Part shown: in pieces, positions 1-6,319 of the stretch
How the letters are laid out: every line of letters begins with the position of its first letter
Numbering within the stretch: the stretch's first letter is position 1
Assembly (NCBI GenBank): GCA_030666985.1
Contig: DAOUWT010000090.1
Coordinates: 1-8,905 of the forward strand
Reading direction: 5' to 3'
From: Chloroflexota bacterium
GTDB lineage: Bacteria; Chloroflexota; Anaerolineae; Anaerolineales; UBA11858
DNA length: 8,905 nucleotides
Notes under the pieces: generated by a model
Told to the model about the DNA's origin: nothing
Seen by the model: only the letters and a program-made list of their open reading frames with translations
Database searches by the model: none
Program-made: the position numbers and the translations under genes

Positions 1-2841
1 ATTGTGGATGGCGCTGGCCATGGCGGGGGCGACACCGTCAATCGAGATTTCGGAGACCGACTTGGCCCCGAAAGGCCCGCTCGGCTCATCGGTTTGGACA
101 AAGATCACGTCTGTGGCAGGCATTTCGCTGGCGCGGGGGATATGGTATTTGCCGAAGCTTGGATTGAGAGGTTGCCCATCCTGGTCGAAGAGCATTTCTT
201 CTGTCAGGGTAAAGCCCAGGGCCTGGGATATGCCGCCCTCCACCTGCCCGGCGGCTGTAGCGGGATTGATCACCTTGCCGCAATCCACCACCATCAATAA
301 ACGCTCAACATTGATACGCCCGGTTTGGGTATCCACCACAATTTCGGCAAACTGAGCAGCGGTCGGCGGCGGGCTGAGCGGGCTGGTATGGGATGCCGTG
401 GCTATTATCTGATGTTGGTTTAGTTGGTGCAAACTACTGAGCGCGACTTCGGCTAAAGTGACCAATCGCCCATCAGAGGCAATGACCTGCCGATTTTCGA
501 GTTTTAACCCCGCCGTATCGTCAAGTTCGAGCATCAACGCAGCGTGTTCCAGAATTTGTTCTTTGACCTGCGAGGCTGCTTTGCGAACCGCGCCGCCGCT
601 GATGTAAGTGGTACTGCTGGCATAGGCGCCTGTATCAAAAGGCGTGAAATCGGTATCCGAAGAGTAGACAATCACGTCATTTAGGGGGATGCCCAAAACT
701 TCAGCGGCCATCTGGGCCAGGATAGTATCCGAGCCGGTTCCCAAGTCTGTCGCGCCAATCAATAGGTTGAAGGAGCCGTCATCGTTCATTTTCAGTGTGG
801 CTGCGGCCATATCCAAATCGGCGATGCCGCTGCCGTGCATCACAACCGCCATGCCAATCCCGTGCCGGTAGCGTCCGCTTTGCCCGCCATATTTTTGGCG
901 TTTGGTTTTGAAATCGGTAGCATGCAGGCCAATGTTCACACATTCTTCCAACCCGCTGGTTTGCAAGGCTTGCTCAACGCCCTCGCGCCCCTCGCCCAAT
1001 TGCTTGGAGAGATGCATCGGTTCGCCGATCTTGATCCAATTCTTGCGCTTGAACTCAATCACATCCAGCCCCAGCTTGGCGGCGATCTCTCCCATCAGGA
1101 CTTCGATGCCATATTCGCATTGCATAGCGCCATAACCACGGAACGCGCCGGCCGGCGGCGTATTTGTATAAACCACATCGCTGACAAAGCGCGTGTTCGG
1201 CGGGTTATAGAGAGTCAGCCCCTTAAATCCGCCCACCATGTTCACCGTCAGCGCGTGCGCGCCATACGCGCCGGTATCGCCTATCAGATACAAATCAGCC
1301 CCAATGATGATCTCATCTTTGACGCCAACTTTATAGCGAATGATATTGGCGTGGCGGCTGCGCGAGCTGATAAACTCCTGTCTGCGAGTGTATCTCATGC
1401 GCACCGGACGCCCAGTTGCCAGCGTGAGATGCGAGCAGAGGTCTTCTAGGATCAGTTCTTGTTTATTGCCAAAACCGCCCCCAATGCGCGGCTTGATGAC
1501 GCGAATCTTTTTGACCGGCAACCCGATCAGGGGGGACACCATGCGGCGGATGTGGAAGGGAACCTGCGTGCTGGAGCGGATGACCAAACGGTCGTCCTCA
1601 TCCATATAAGTAATGGTGATGTGCGGTTCCAGGTGGGTGTGCTGCTGCTTCGGGGTGCGGTATTCGCCCTCAAAAACGTGATCGGCCTCCGCAAAGGCCT
1701 TCTCCACATCACCCACTTTGGCTTCGATATGGACGACAATATTGCGCTCCCTATCGTAGATGCCGGCGGTGTCCACTTCGTCGTGGATGACTGTTGCGCC
1801 CTCTTCCATGGCGGCTTCCATATCAACAATGACGGGGAGGATTTCATAATCCACGTCAATCAATTCCAGGGCTTGATGGGCGATTTCGAGCGTTTCGGCA
1901 GCTACAATCGCAACGCGGTCCCCCACGTGGCGGACCTTATCGTCCAGGCTGACCTGGTCGTAGGGCGGCGGTTGGGGATAGCTCTGCCCGCCGGAGGCGT
2001 ATTTGACGCGCGGGATATCCTTGTGCGTGAGGACGGCGTGGACACCCGGCAGGGAGCGGGCCCGGCTGGCGTCAACGCTCCGAATCCGGGCGTGGGCGTG
2101 AGGACTGGTGAGCAGCGCGCCGTAGAGCATGCCCTCCAAACGAAAATCATCGGTGAAAACCGGGCGTCCCATCGCCAGTTTTTTGGCGTCTACTTTGATT
2201 TCAGGTTTGCCGACGACGTTCGTTTTTGCCATCTCGTCTGGGGTAAGGACCAGGGGTGGCAGGGGGTCACGGCTGCCGTCACGCCGGTAAAACGCTTCAG
2301 GGAGATCAATCTCCCCGCCTTGGGTTGGCAGCGGCTGTTCAATATGGGTAAAGGGTTCAAGTTCTTCCCCTCGCAGCATCGCGGCGGCGCGGTGCACGGC
2401 TCCCACCCCTCTAACGTAACCAGTGCAGCGACAAAGCACGCTGTTCAGAGATTTGCGAATTTCATCATCCGTTGGGTCGGGGTTATCGTCCAAAAGAGCT
2501 TTTGCTGATAGAATTTGGGCCGGGGTACAATAGCCGCATTGAATGGCGCCCGTCTCCATAAAGGCCTCTTGGATAGGGTGCAATTGATCGTCCTGGCTCA
2601 ACCCTTCGAGAGTGGTAATCTTTGCGCCATCCACATCCACAGCTTTGGTTTTGCAACTGCGGGTTGGTTTCCCGTTCAAGAGGAGCGTGCAAGTCCCGCA
2701 AGTGCTGTCATCGCAGCCGGATTTGACGCTGAAATAAGACGCGCTTCGCAACGCAGCTAACAGACTCTCATCCGGCCCGACCGAAAGCGTTCGAGGGAGG
2801 TTGTTAATGGTGACTGTGATATCTACAGTAGAAGTTTTCAT
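1..2841 (-). CDS. Molybdenum hydroxylase (aldehyde oxidoreductase / xanthine dehydrogenase family), fused 2Fe-2S and Moco domains, 3' end cut by the window
   Basis: Oxidises an aldehyde or N-heterocycle by hydroxylation at a molybdopterin cofactor and passes electrons through two 2Fe-2S clusters. The frame is open for 947 codons with no stop or frameshift. Residues 1-75 form a plant-type ferredoxin domain with Cys43, Cys48, Cys51 and Cys63. Residues 80-145 form the helical cluster domain with QCGYC (Cys102, Cys105) and CRC (Cys137, Cys139). The Moco domain follows directly and shows IGGGFGNKQE (453-462), AFRGYGAMQ (566-574), VEGGISQALGF (867-877) and GAKSVSE, ending in Glu931, the expected catalytic base. 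There is no FAD domain. This layout and Cys spacing match D. gigas MOP (907 aa), so about 20 residues are probably missing at the left edge. By hand alignment the position of the purine-binding Arg880 of bovine XDH is Val536, which argues against a classical xanthine enzyme. Start ATG at 2841 has AGGAG 11 nt upstream. The family call is firm; the substrate is unknown. Confidence 0.95.
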   Translation of the reverse strand, partial: MKTSTVDITVTINNLPRTLSVGPDESLLAALRSASYFSVKSGCDDSTCGTCTLLLNGKPTRSCKTKAVDVDGAKITTLEGLSQDDQLHPIQEAFMETGAIQCGYCTPAQILSAKALLDDNPDPTDDEIRKSLNSVLCRCTGYVRGVGAVHRAAAMLRGEELEPFTHIEQPLPTQGGEIDLPEAFYRRDGSRDPLPPLVLTPDEMAKTNVVGKPEIKVDAKKLAMGRPVFTDDFRLEGMLYGALLTSPHAHARIRSVDASRARSLPGVHAVLTHKDIPRVKYASGGQSYPQPPPYDQVSLDDKVRHVGDRVAIVAAETLEIAHQALELIDVDYEILPVIVDMEAAMEEGATVIHDEVDTAGIYDRERNIVVHIEAKVGDVEKAFAEADHVFEGEYRTPKQQHTHLEPHITITYMDEDDRLVIRSSTQVPFHIRRMVSPLIGLPVKKIRVIKPRIGGGFGNKQELILEDLCSHLTLATGRPVRMRYTRRQEFISSRSRHANIIRYKVGVKDEIIIGADLYLIGDTGAYGAHALTVNMVGGFKGLTLYNPPNTRFVSDVVYTNTPPAGAFRGYGAMQCEYGIEVLMGEIAAKLGLDVIEFKRKNWIKIGEPMHLSKQLGEGREGVEQALQTSGLEECVNIGLHATDFKTKRQKYGGQSGRYRHGIGMAVVMHGSGIADLDMAAATLKMNDDGSFNLLIGATDLGTGSDTILAQMAAEVLGIPLNDVIVYSSDTDFTPFDTGAYASSTTYISGGAVRKAASQVKEQILEHAALMLELDDTAGLKLENRQVIASDGRLVTLAEVALSSLHQLNQHQIIATASHTSPLSPPPTAAQFAEIVVDTQTGRINVERLLMVVDCGKVINPATAAGQVEGGISQALGFTLTEEMLFDQDGQPLNPSFGKYHIPRASEMPATDVIFVQTDEPSGPFGAKSVSEISIDGVAPAMASAIHN

Positions 2842-2852
2842 AATTTGTTATT

Positions 2853-2857
2853 CTCCT
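2853..2857 (-). promoter_or_regulatory. Ribosome binding site of the molybdenum hydroxylase gene
   Basis: The minus strand reads AGGAG followed by 11 nt and then the ATG at 2841. The spacing is slightly long, but the match is good and no better start lies nearby. The ferredoxin domain begins right after this ATG, as expected. Confidence 0.6.
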
Positions 2858-2913
2858 ATTTGTTTAGTCATGATACCGAAGATACAGCATCTTCTTCCAG
2901 TTTTTTTTATCCA

Positions 2914-2944
2914 ACTATCGAAATACGATAGTAACATTTTATAG
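2914..2944 (-). promoter_or_regulatory. Candidate operator palindrome with an adjacent TATAAAA box, upstream of the molybdenum hydroxylase
   Basis: A perfect 7-bp inverted repeat, ACTATCG / CGATAGT with a 5-nt spacer, lies at 2914-2932, about 75 nt upstream of the hydroxylase start. Just upstream on the minus strand is TATAAAA (2937-2943), a possible -10 box. I see no convincing -35. If that box is used, the palindrome covers the first transcribed bases, a usual place for a repressor site. It could equally be a small hairpin in the transcript. No regulator gene is visible in the window, and the promoter call is inference. Confidence 0.35.
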
Positions 2945-2968
2945 GACACGGGCGGGCGCGGATTTGCC

Positions 2969-3035
2969 AGTGGTACGCCTTGCCCAGGGGGCACGCCACG
3001 CCAGAGGCACGCAACGCGAGGATGCACACCGTGCG
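2969..3035. repeat. Four imperfect 16-17 bp tandem repeats in the spacer between the His-rich gene and the hydroxylase
   Basis: Four diverged units lie head to tail: 2969-2985, 2986-3002, 3003-3018 and 3019-3035. Each starts with AG and carries a core like GGCACGCCACGC. They sit in a 232-bp spacer (2842-3073) that otherwise holds the GC-rich tail of the previous gene, the candidate operator and the ribosome binding site. I see no gene and no U-tract terminator for the minus strand here. It looks like a degenerate dispersed repeat. Confidence 0.5.
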
Positions 3036-3073
3036 CAAAGCGAGCGAGGGCCGTGGTGAGGGAATATGCCGCG

Positions 3074-3403
3074 TTAGTCGTGCTCGTGGGAATGATGAGG
3101 GTGGCTATGGTCGTGTTCGTGGGAATGGTGCGTGTGGCCGTGATCGTGAGTATGGGAATGGGAATGCGCATGCGAATGGTCGTGCGTGTATTCCAAAGGG
3201 CCGCCGAGTTTTTCCAGAGCCGTCCGCAGGTGAACGTTAACGGCTTTCATCGTTTCAGCTGCATCCCGCACGTCCGCGGTAGCATCTTCAATCTCTGCAA
3301 CTGGGGTTATTTTTTTGGCCCAATCCAAGAATTCCTGGGCATGCTCTTCATTATGCTCGATCCAATAGGGGATCAATACCCGGAGTTTATCCATTTCATT
3401 CAT
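3074..3403 (-). CDS. Small protein with a helical N-terminal domain and a histidine-rich tail, probable nickel (metal) storage or delivery
   Basis: A 109-aa protein. Residues 1-72 are charged and probably all helical (start MNEMDKLRVLIPYW, with His-Asn-Glu-Glu-His at 17-21). The last 37 residues alternate His with Asp, Ser, Thr, Glu or Gly and contain 19 His. Such tails bind Ni or Zn in HypB, UreE, SlyD and CooJ, which is established knowledge for those families. I do not recognise a firm family for the N-terminal domain. Its start overlaps the end of the CooT-like gene (ATGAATGA), so the two are probably translated together and share a role in nickel handling. The first ATG is preferred because AAAGG lies about 6 nt upstream; a second ATG three codons later begins MDKLRV and is the alternative. 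A zinc or general metal buffer role is possible. Confidence 0.85.
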   Translation of the reverse strand: MNEMDKLRVLIPYWIEHNEEHAQEFLDWAKKITPVAEIEDATADVRDAAETMKAVNVHLRTALEKLGGPLEYTHDHSHAHSHSHTHDHGHTHHSHEHDHSHPHHSHEHD

Positions 3404-3596
3404 GTTGCACCTTTCCTCGTTCGATTTTTTCTAAGAATAGCTTATTTTTCATTAAGTCAACCCGCCGGATAGCGGCAGGAACCACGCGTGGCGGCTCGAA
3501 TAACTTGATCAAGCGTACCCCTTCGGGCGTCGGCTCGACGAACATGACGTCATCCATGATTTTTTCATCATCTAAATAAACGGCTACTTGGCACAT
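3396..3596 (-). CDS. cooT: CooT-family nickel-binding protein
   Basis: A 66-aa protein beginning MCQVAVYL, matching the CooT family (about 60-66 aa, invariant Cys2). CooT of Rhodospirillum rubrum is a small dimer that binds nickel through Cys2 and helps mature the Ni-containing carbon monoxide dehydrogenase. The body shows the family pattern: a V-x-P-x-x-x-GVRLI stretch (20-30), then a phi-F-E-P-P-R-V-V-P segment (32-40) and a hydrophobic end. The frame is open upstream to an ATG at 3683, but the start at 3596 is chosen because AAGGAG lies 7 nt upstream and because it places Cys at residue 2. It follows the radical SAM gene by 28 bp and overlaps the His-rich gene. No carbon monoxide dehydrogenase is present in the window, so the client enzyme is unknown. 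The family call is strong; the gene name rests on family resemblance. Confidence 0.85.
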   Translation of the reverse strand: MCQVAVYLDDEKIMDDVMFVEPTPEGVRLIKLFEPPRVVPAAIRRVDLMKNKLFLEKIERGKVQHE

Positions 3597-3603
3597 TTTT
3601 GCG

Positions 3604-3609
3604 CTCCTT
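3604..3609 (-). promoter_or_regulatory. Ribosome binding site that fixes the CooT start
   Basis: The minus strand carries AAGGAG, 7 nt before the ATG at 3596. It rules out the upstream ATG at 3683, which would put the start inside the radical SAM gene and displace the metal-binding Cys from position 2. Confidence 0.8.
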
Positions 3610-3624
3610 TTGTGTTTTCTCGAA

Positions 3625-4575
3625 TTAACTATCAGAATAATACGCTTGGGCTGCGCTCCAAAAACGGCAGCCGTAGCGTTCAATCACCTGGGCCTGGCCG
3701 CTGCTGGCTAAATCGGCCAAAGTTTTGGCAACGGTTTCAGGCGACCACTGCTTTAGGGCTTTGGCTAATTCATCTTCCCGCATGGGGTGACGGGTGATGA
3801 TTCCCACAATGGCATCTACCAGGTTTTCATCGCCGCTGAAATCAAAGCTGCCGCTGGCCGGATGAACCACATGCGCGACCTTTCCCAGAATGGCGCGGGC
3901 CCGTAGCAAACCTTCTTCGCCGGAGGGCTGCACCCAGGTTTCCGCCGGGGGGCGGGTGGGCAAGACAAGGTGTACCTCATCGGGCTGAATGCGCTGCAGG
4001 GCTGTGGCAATCTCATCCAAAGCGGATTCGCTGTCGTTGACGTCTTTCATCAACATGACCTCAATCCACAATTTGCCCTGGTATTGCTGTCTAAATGATA
4101 CCAGACCATCCAGTAAATGCTTGAAGGTTACTTGGGGGTGGGGGCGGTTGATGCGACGGTAACGCCCGGGGCTGCCCGCGTCCAGGGAGGGTAAAACCGC
4201 GCCGGCAGGCATCAGCGCTTCTTGGACTTCCGGGAGATAGAGCAAGGAGCCGTTGGTGATCACCGCTACAGGCAAGTCGGTGATGGTTTTAATCTCCCGA
4301 ATCAGCCAGCCAATGCCGCTATGCAAGGTCGGCTCCCCTGAACCTACGAAGGTGATCCAATCGATTTCGCCGGGACGATGCGCGTTGAGGGCTTGTTTCA
4401 CCTCGGCCAAAATCTCTTCGCGGGGAATGAACTCACGCCGTTCGTTGACCAGCGGCCTGGAACGCCCCAACTGGCAATAGATGCAATTCCAGTTGCAGGT
4501 TTTGAGCGGGATAGTATCAATTCCTAATGATTGACCCAGCCGCCGGGAAGGGACTGGGCCGAAGACGTATTTCAT
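3625..4575 (-). CDS. Radical SAM protein with a C-terminal winged-helix-like region
   Basis: A 316-aa radical SAM enzyme. The opening KYVFGPVPSRRLGQSLGID is characteristic of a COG0731-type Fe-S oxidoreductase subfamily. It is followed by CNWNCIYC, the CX3CX2C motif (Cys27, Cys31, Cys34) that holds the 4Fe-4S cluster cleaving S-adenosylmethionine. VGSGEPTLH (77-85) is the SAM-binding GGEP-like motif. A conserved TRPPAETW stretch follows the barrel, and the last 65 or so residues look like a winged helix (MREDELAKAL, then a second helix and an ERYGCRFW wing). The frame is open to 4710, but the first 45 codons cross a GC-rich inverted repeat and look non-coding, so ATG 4575 is chosen; its ribosome site is weak. 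The gene lies 28 bp before the CooT-like gene. The substrate is unknown; a role in metal-cofactor or peptide modification is only a guess from the neighbours. Confidence 0.88.
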   Translation of the reverse strand: MKYVFGPVPSRRLGQSLGIDTIPLKTCNWNCIYCQLGRSRPLVNERREFIPREEILAEVKQALNAHRPGEIDWITFVGSGEPTLHSGIGWLIREIKTITDLPVAVITNGSLLYLPEVQEALMPAGAVLPSLDAGSPGRYRRINRPHPQVTFKHLLDGLVSFRQQYQGKLWIEVMLMKDVNDSESALDEIATALQRIQPDEVHLVLPTRPPAETWVQPSGEEGLLRARAILGKVAHVVHPASGSFDFSGDENLVDAIVGIITRHPMREDELAKALKQWSPETVAKTLADLASSGQAQVIERYGCRFWSAAQAYYSDS

Positions 4576-4587
4576 GGGGTTGCTCTG

Positions 4588-4660
4588 TAGCCCCCCGGCC
4601 CCCAATTCTGGGGGAGTTAGTGAGCAAGTTTTCCCCCAAAGTTGGGGGGTTAGGGGGGCG
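4588..4660. repeat. Double quasi-palindromic GC-rich element between the radical SAM and YggS genes
   Basis: Two arms of about 32 bp face each other (4588-4619 and 4629-4660). The outer ends pair as GCCCCCC / GGGGGGC. Each arm is itself close to a palindrome, with CCCCCAA facing TTGGGGG (the left arm carries one mismatch). The whole can fold as a large hairpin or as two side-by-side hairpins. It fills most of the 106-bp gap. There is no U tract on either strand, so it is not a classical terminator; it looks like a MITE-like or REP-like dispersed element that could still stall transcription or protect mRNA ends. Confidence 0.65.
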
Positions 4661-4681
4661 ATTGCGTAAGTCCTAAATATA

Positions 4682-5350
4682 TTACCGCTCGCCAAAGAGC
4701 CTGGTGCCAATACGGACGATATTTGCGCCCTCTTCGATTGCGATCCGATAACTATTGCTCATGCCCATAGAGAGGTACTGCATGGTTACGTTGGGCAGAT
4801 TCAGGCCGCCGAGACGTTCGAACGCCGCCCGCGTAGCCCGGAAGTAGGGCCGGCTGGCCTCTGGATTGCCGAAACGCGGCCCCATGGTCATCAGCCCCTC
4901 CACGTGGAGGTGCTCTAACGCGCTCATCTTGCGGATAAGCTCATCAACATCCTCCGGGAGCAGGCCGGTTTTGTTCGACTCGCGGCCACTGTTGATCTCT
5001 ACCAAGACAGACATTGCTTTCCCAACATTCGCACAGCGACGATCCAAGGTTTCAGCAAGCCGCCACGAATCGACGGTTTCGATCATATCAAAATATTGCA
5101 CGGCTAGCTTGGCTTTGTTGCGCTGGAGGTGGCCGATCATGTGCCATGTGACCCGGCTGCCGATTGTTTGTATGACCGGCAGGGCTTCTTGAATGTAGTT
5201 ATACCCGATGTGCGTCACTCCGGCCTGGATAGCGGCTTCTATCTCTCCTAGGGTGCGCGTTTTGGCGGCGGCCACTAAGGTAACTTCCGAGGGGATTGTT
5301 TCTAGGATACGTTTTACCGATTCTGCAATTTCGTTAGCGTGCGAGATCAT
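4682..5350 (-). CDS. yggS: YggS/PLPBP-family pyridoxal phosphate-binding protein
   Basis: A 222-aa single-domain PLP carrier with the alanine racemase N-terminal barrel fold. The family helps PLP and amino acid homeostasis and has no firm catalytic activity. Seen motifs: VAAAKTR with the PLP lysine Lys30, GYNYIQEA (49-56), WHMIGHLQRNK, a VEINSGRESNKTG stretch, LSMGMSNSYRIAIEEGANIVRIGTRLFG near the end (shown here as a family landmark in two parts: LSMGMS and VRIGTRLFG). Length is typical (220-235 aa). One oddity is Tyr50 where most members have Glu in G-E-N-Y-x-Q-E. Start ATG 5350 has AAAGG at about 9 nt. It is separated from both neighbours by repeat-rich spacers (about 106 and 223 bp), so it may have its own transcript, although all genes run the same way. 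Confidence 0.93.
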   Translation of the reverse strand: MISHANEIAESVKRILETIPSEVTLVAAAKTRTLGEIEAAIQAGVTHIGYNYIQEALPVIQTIGSRVTWHMIGHLQRNKAKLAVQYFDMIETVDSWRLAETLDRRCANVGKAMSVLVEINSGRESNKTGLLPEDVDELIRKMSALEHLHVEGLMTMGPRFGNPEASRPYFRATRAAFERLGGLNLPNVTMQYLSMGMSNSYRIAIEEGANIVRIGTRLFGER

Positions 5351-5423
5351 CTTTTTGCCTTTAGAGCGTTTATTTATCCGCTAATCTACATGCAGGTGAT
5401 TATTTAGACTCCGTGGATTTTTT

Positions 5424-5444
5424 GGGGGGGACGGGGGGGGTGGG
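5424..5444 (+). repeat. G-run tract able to form a G-quadruplex
   Basis: The plus strand holds a run of 7 G (5424-5430), then AC, then 8 G (5433-5440), T and GGG. This meets the four GGG-run rule for a G-quadruplex on the template strand of the surrounding genes; the transcript would be C-rich. It lies in the spacer upstream of yggS. Confidence 0.5.
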
Positions 5445-5445
5445 C

Positions 5446-5559
5446 GTGAGAGCAAGCCCCAAGCGTAACCCCACGCATAAGCGAGGAAAAACCTTGGGGC
5501 CTGGTATCTACGCCGGGGCAAGGTTTTCCCAATCCCCAGCCGTTCGCCCCCCCTCTCAC
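5446..5559. repeat. Inverted-repeat element in the spacer upstream of yggS
   Basis: Inner arms GGAAAAACCTTG (5485-5496) and CAAGGTTTTCCC (5519-5530) pair at 11 of 12 positions around a 22-nt loop. Outer short arms GTGAGAG (5446-5452) and CTCTCAC (5553-5559) enclose them. Between the left arms lies a 12-bp imperfect direct repeat (core ACGC, TGGGG on the minus strand). The 223-bp gap 5351-5573 holds only this element and the G runs. A 62-codon open frame across it has proline and repeat-derived composition and is not accepted as a gene. It looks like a dispersed non-coding repeat. Confidence 0.55.
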
Positions 5560-5573
5560 CAATCCCCAACAGG

Positions 5574-6317
5574 CTAATGGTGAGTCATAGAAACCAGGCG
5601 CACACCGGCGCGGTGGACTTGAGGAAAGTTTCCTGCCTGGGTCACGGTCCGCAGCACTGGTTCAATGTCTATCACCACCGACCCGCACAGCAGGTCGATG
5701 CCATGATCAAATAAAATTGGGCTGAGAGGGACGCTTGGCCCCAACAGGATGACGTGCGCCTGAGGTGAGCAAAGTTCCAAGAGGTCATCTAGGGTGTGAT
5801 TGATCAACGTCGTCCCCGTGATGGCAACCACGCCGGCGTCAGGAATAACGTTAAAGGCCGCGTTCGCCGGAAGGTCTCCCGGTTCCGGGCGTTTTTCCAA
5901 GACGATCAGTTCTCCAACACGCGCACGCAAGCGGGGGATAAAAGGAAAATGCCCAATGAGGACAACTGTCTTATTTTCACCATGCTCGGCGATCACTTCT
6001 TCAGCGTTCAAGCCAACCCAGGCCGCGGGCTGTGGGGGAATTAGAGCGTTGACTGCGGCCACCCCCACGCTGGCCAGAACAGGCTGCTCAGACCGAGACA
6101 TGGCAGCTAGTTCCAAACCGGACAGGGTCTCTAGATGTCCTGCCTGAGGGACGTCTGGCTCTCCGTGGCGGTAACATTCATTGGTCAGAGATGAAGCTAA
6201 ACCGCAGCGTCTTGCGCCATCAATCTCGGCGACAACTGCGGTCCAGTGTGAGCCAATACATACTTGTACTATTTTGCCATCGGGCAAAGTGGATAGTAAA
6301 TTATCCAGTACTTTCAT
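5574..6317 (-). CDS. DUF4213/DUF364 (putative heavy-metal chelation) Rossmann-like protein
   Basis: A 247-aa protein of the DUF364 family, whose members carry an N-terminal DUF4213 domain and a C-terminal Rossmann-like domain thought to bind metal or a metal complex. The N-terminal part (1-90) shows VCIGSHWTAVV and an ASVGVAAVNAL segment typical of DUF4213. The C-terminal part shows VVLIGHFPFIPRL (116-128), LEKRPEPGDLP, an ITGTTLINHTLDDLL segment and VILLGPSVPLSPILF, all familiar in DUF364. Length is typical (about 250). The ATG at 6317 lies 2 nt after the stop of the NifX-like gene, so the two are co-transcribed and probably coupled. In other genomes the family sits near metal transport or metal cofactor genes. 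Its biochemical role is not known. Confidence 0.85.
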   Translation of the reverse strand: MKVLDNLLSTLPDGKIVQVCIGSHWTAVVAEIDGARRCGLASSLTNECYRHGEPDVPQAGHLETLSGLELAAMSRSEQPVLASVGVAAVNALIPPQPAAWVGLNAEEVIAEHGENKTVVLIGHFPFIPRLRARVGELIVLEKRPEPGDLPANAAFNVIPDAGVVAITGTTLINHTLDDLLELCSPQAHVILLGPSVPLSPILFDHGIDLLCGSVVIDIEPVLRTVTQAGNFPQVHRAGVRLVSMTHH

Positions 6318-6319
6318 AC

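Noticed and set aside
1459..2508. 349-codon open frame on the plus strand
   Set aside because: It runs exactly antisense, in register, to the molybdenum hydroxylase, whose Fe-S and Moco motifs are all intact; the plus-strand translation shows no recognisable motifs.
1..2841. Molybdenum-copper CO dehydrogenase large subunit (CoxL)
   Set aside because: The active-site loop reads AFRGYGAMQ instead of the CoxL AYRCSFR motif and the Fe-S domains are fused in the same chain.
2901..2909. Intrinsic terminator using the T run after the His-rich gene
   Set aside because: The T run is on the plus strand; transcripts here are minus strand and would carry an A run, and no GC-rich hairpin precedes it on the plus strand.
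2848..3171. 107-codon minus-strand frame across the His-rich tail and spacer
   Set aside because: Its first part is the His codons read in another frame and the rest crosses the 17-bp repeats; no ribosome site and composition is repeat-derived.
4576..4710. N-terminal extension of the radical SAM protein
   Set aside because: It overlaps the yggS 3' end and crosses the palindromic element; the family normally begins at the KYVFGPVPSRR segment.
5381..5569. 62-codon minus-strand frame upstream of yggS
   Set aside because: It is formed by the inverted and direct repeats and the C runs (proline stretches); no ribosome site of note.
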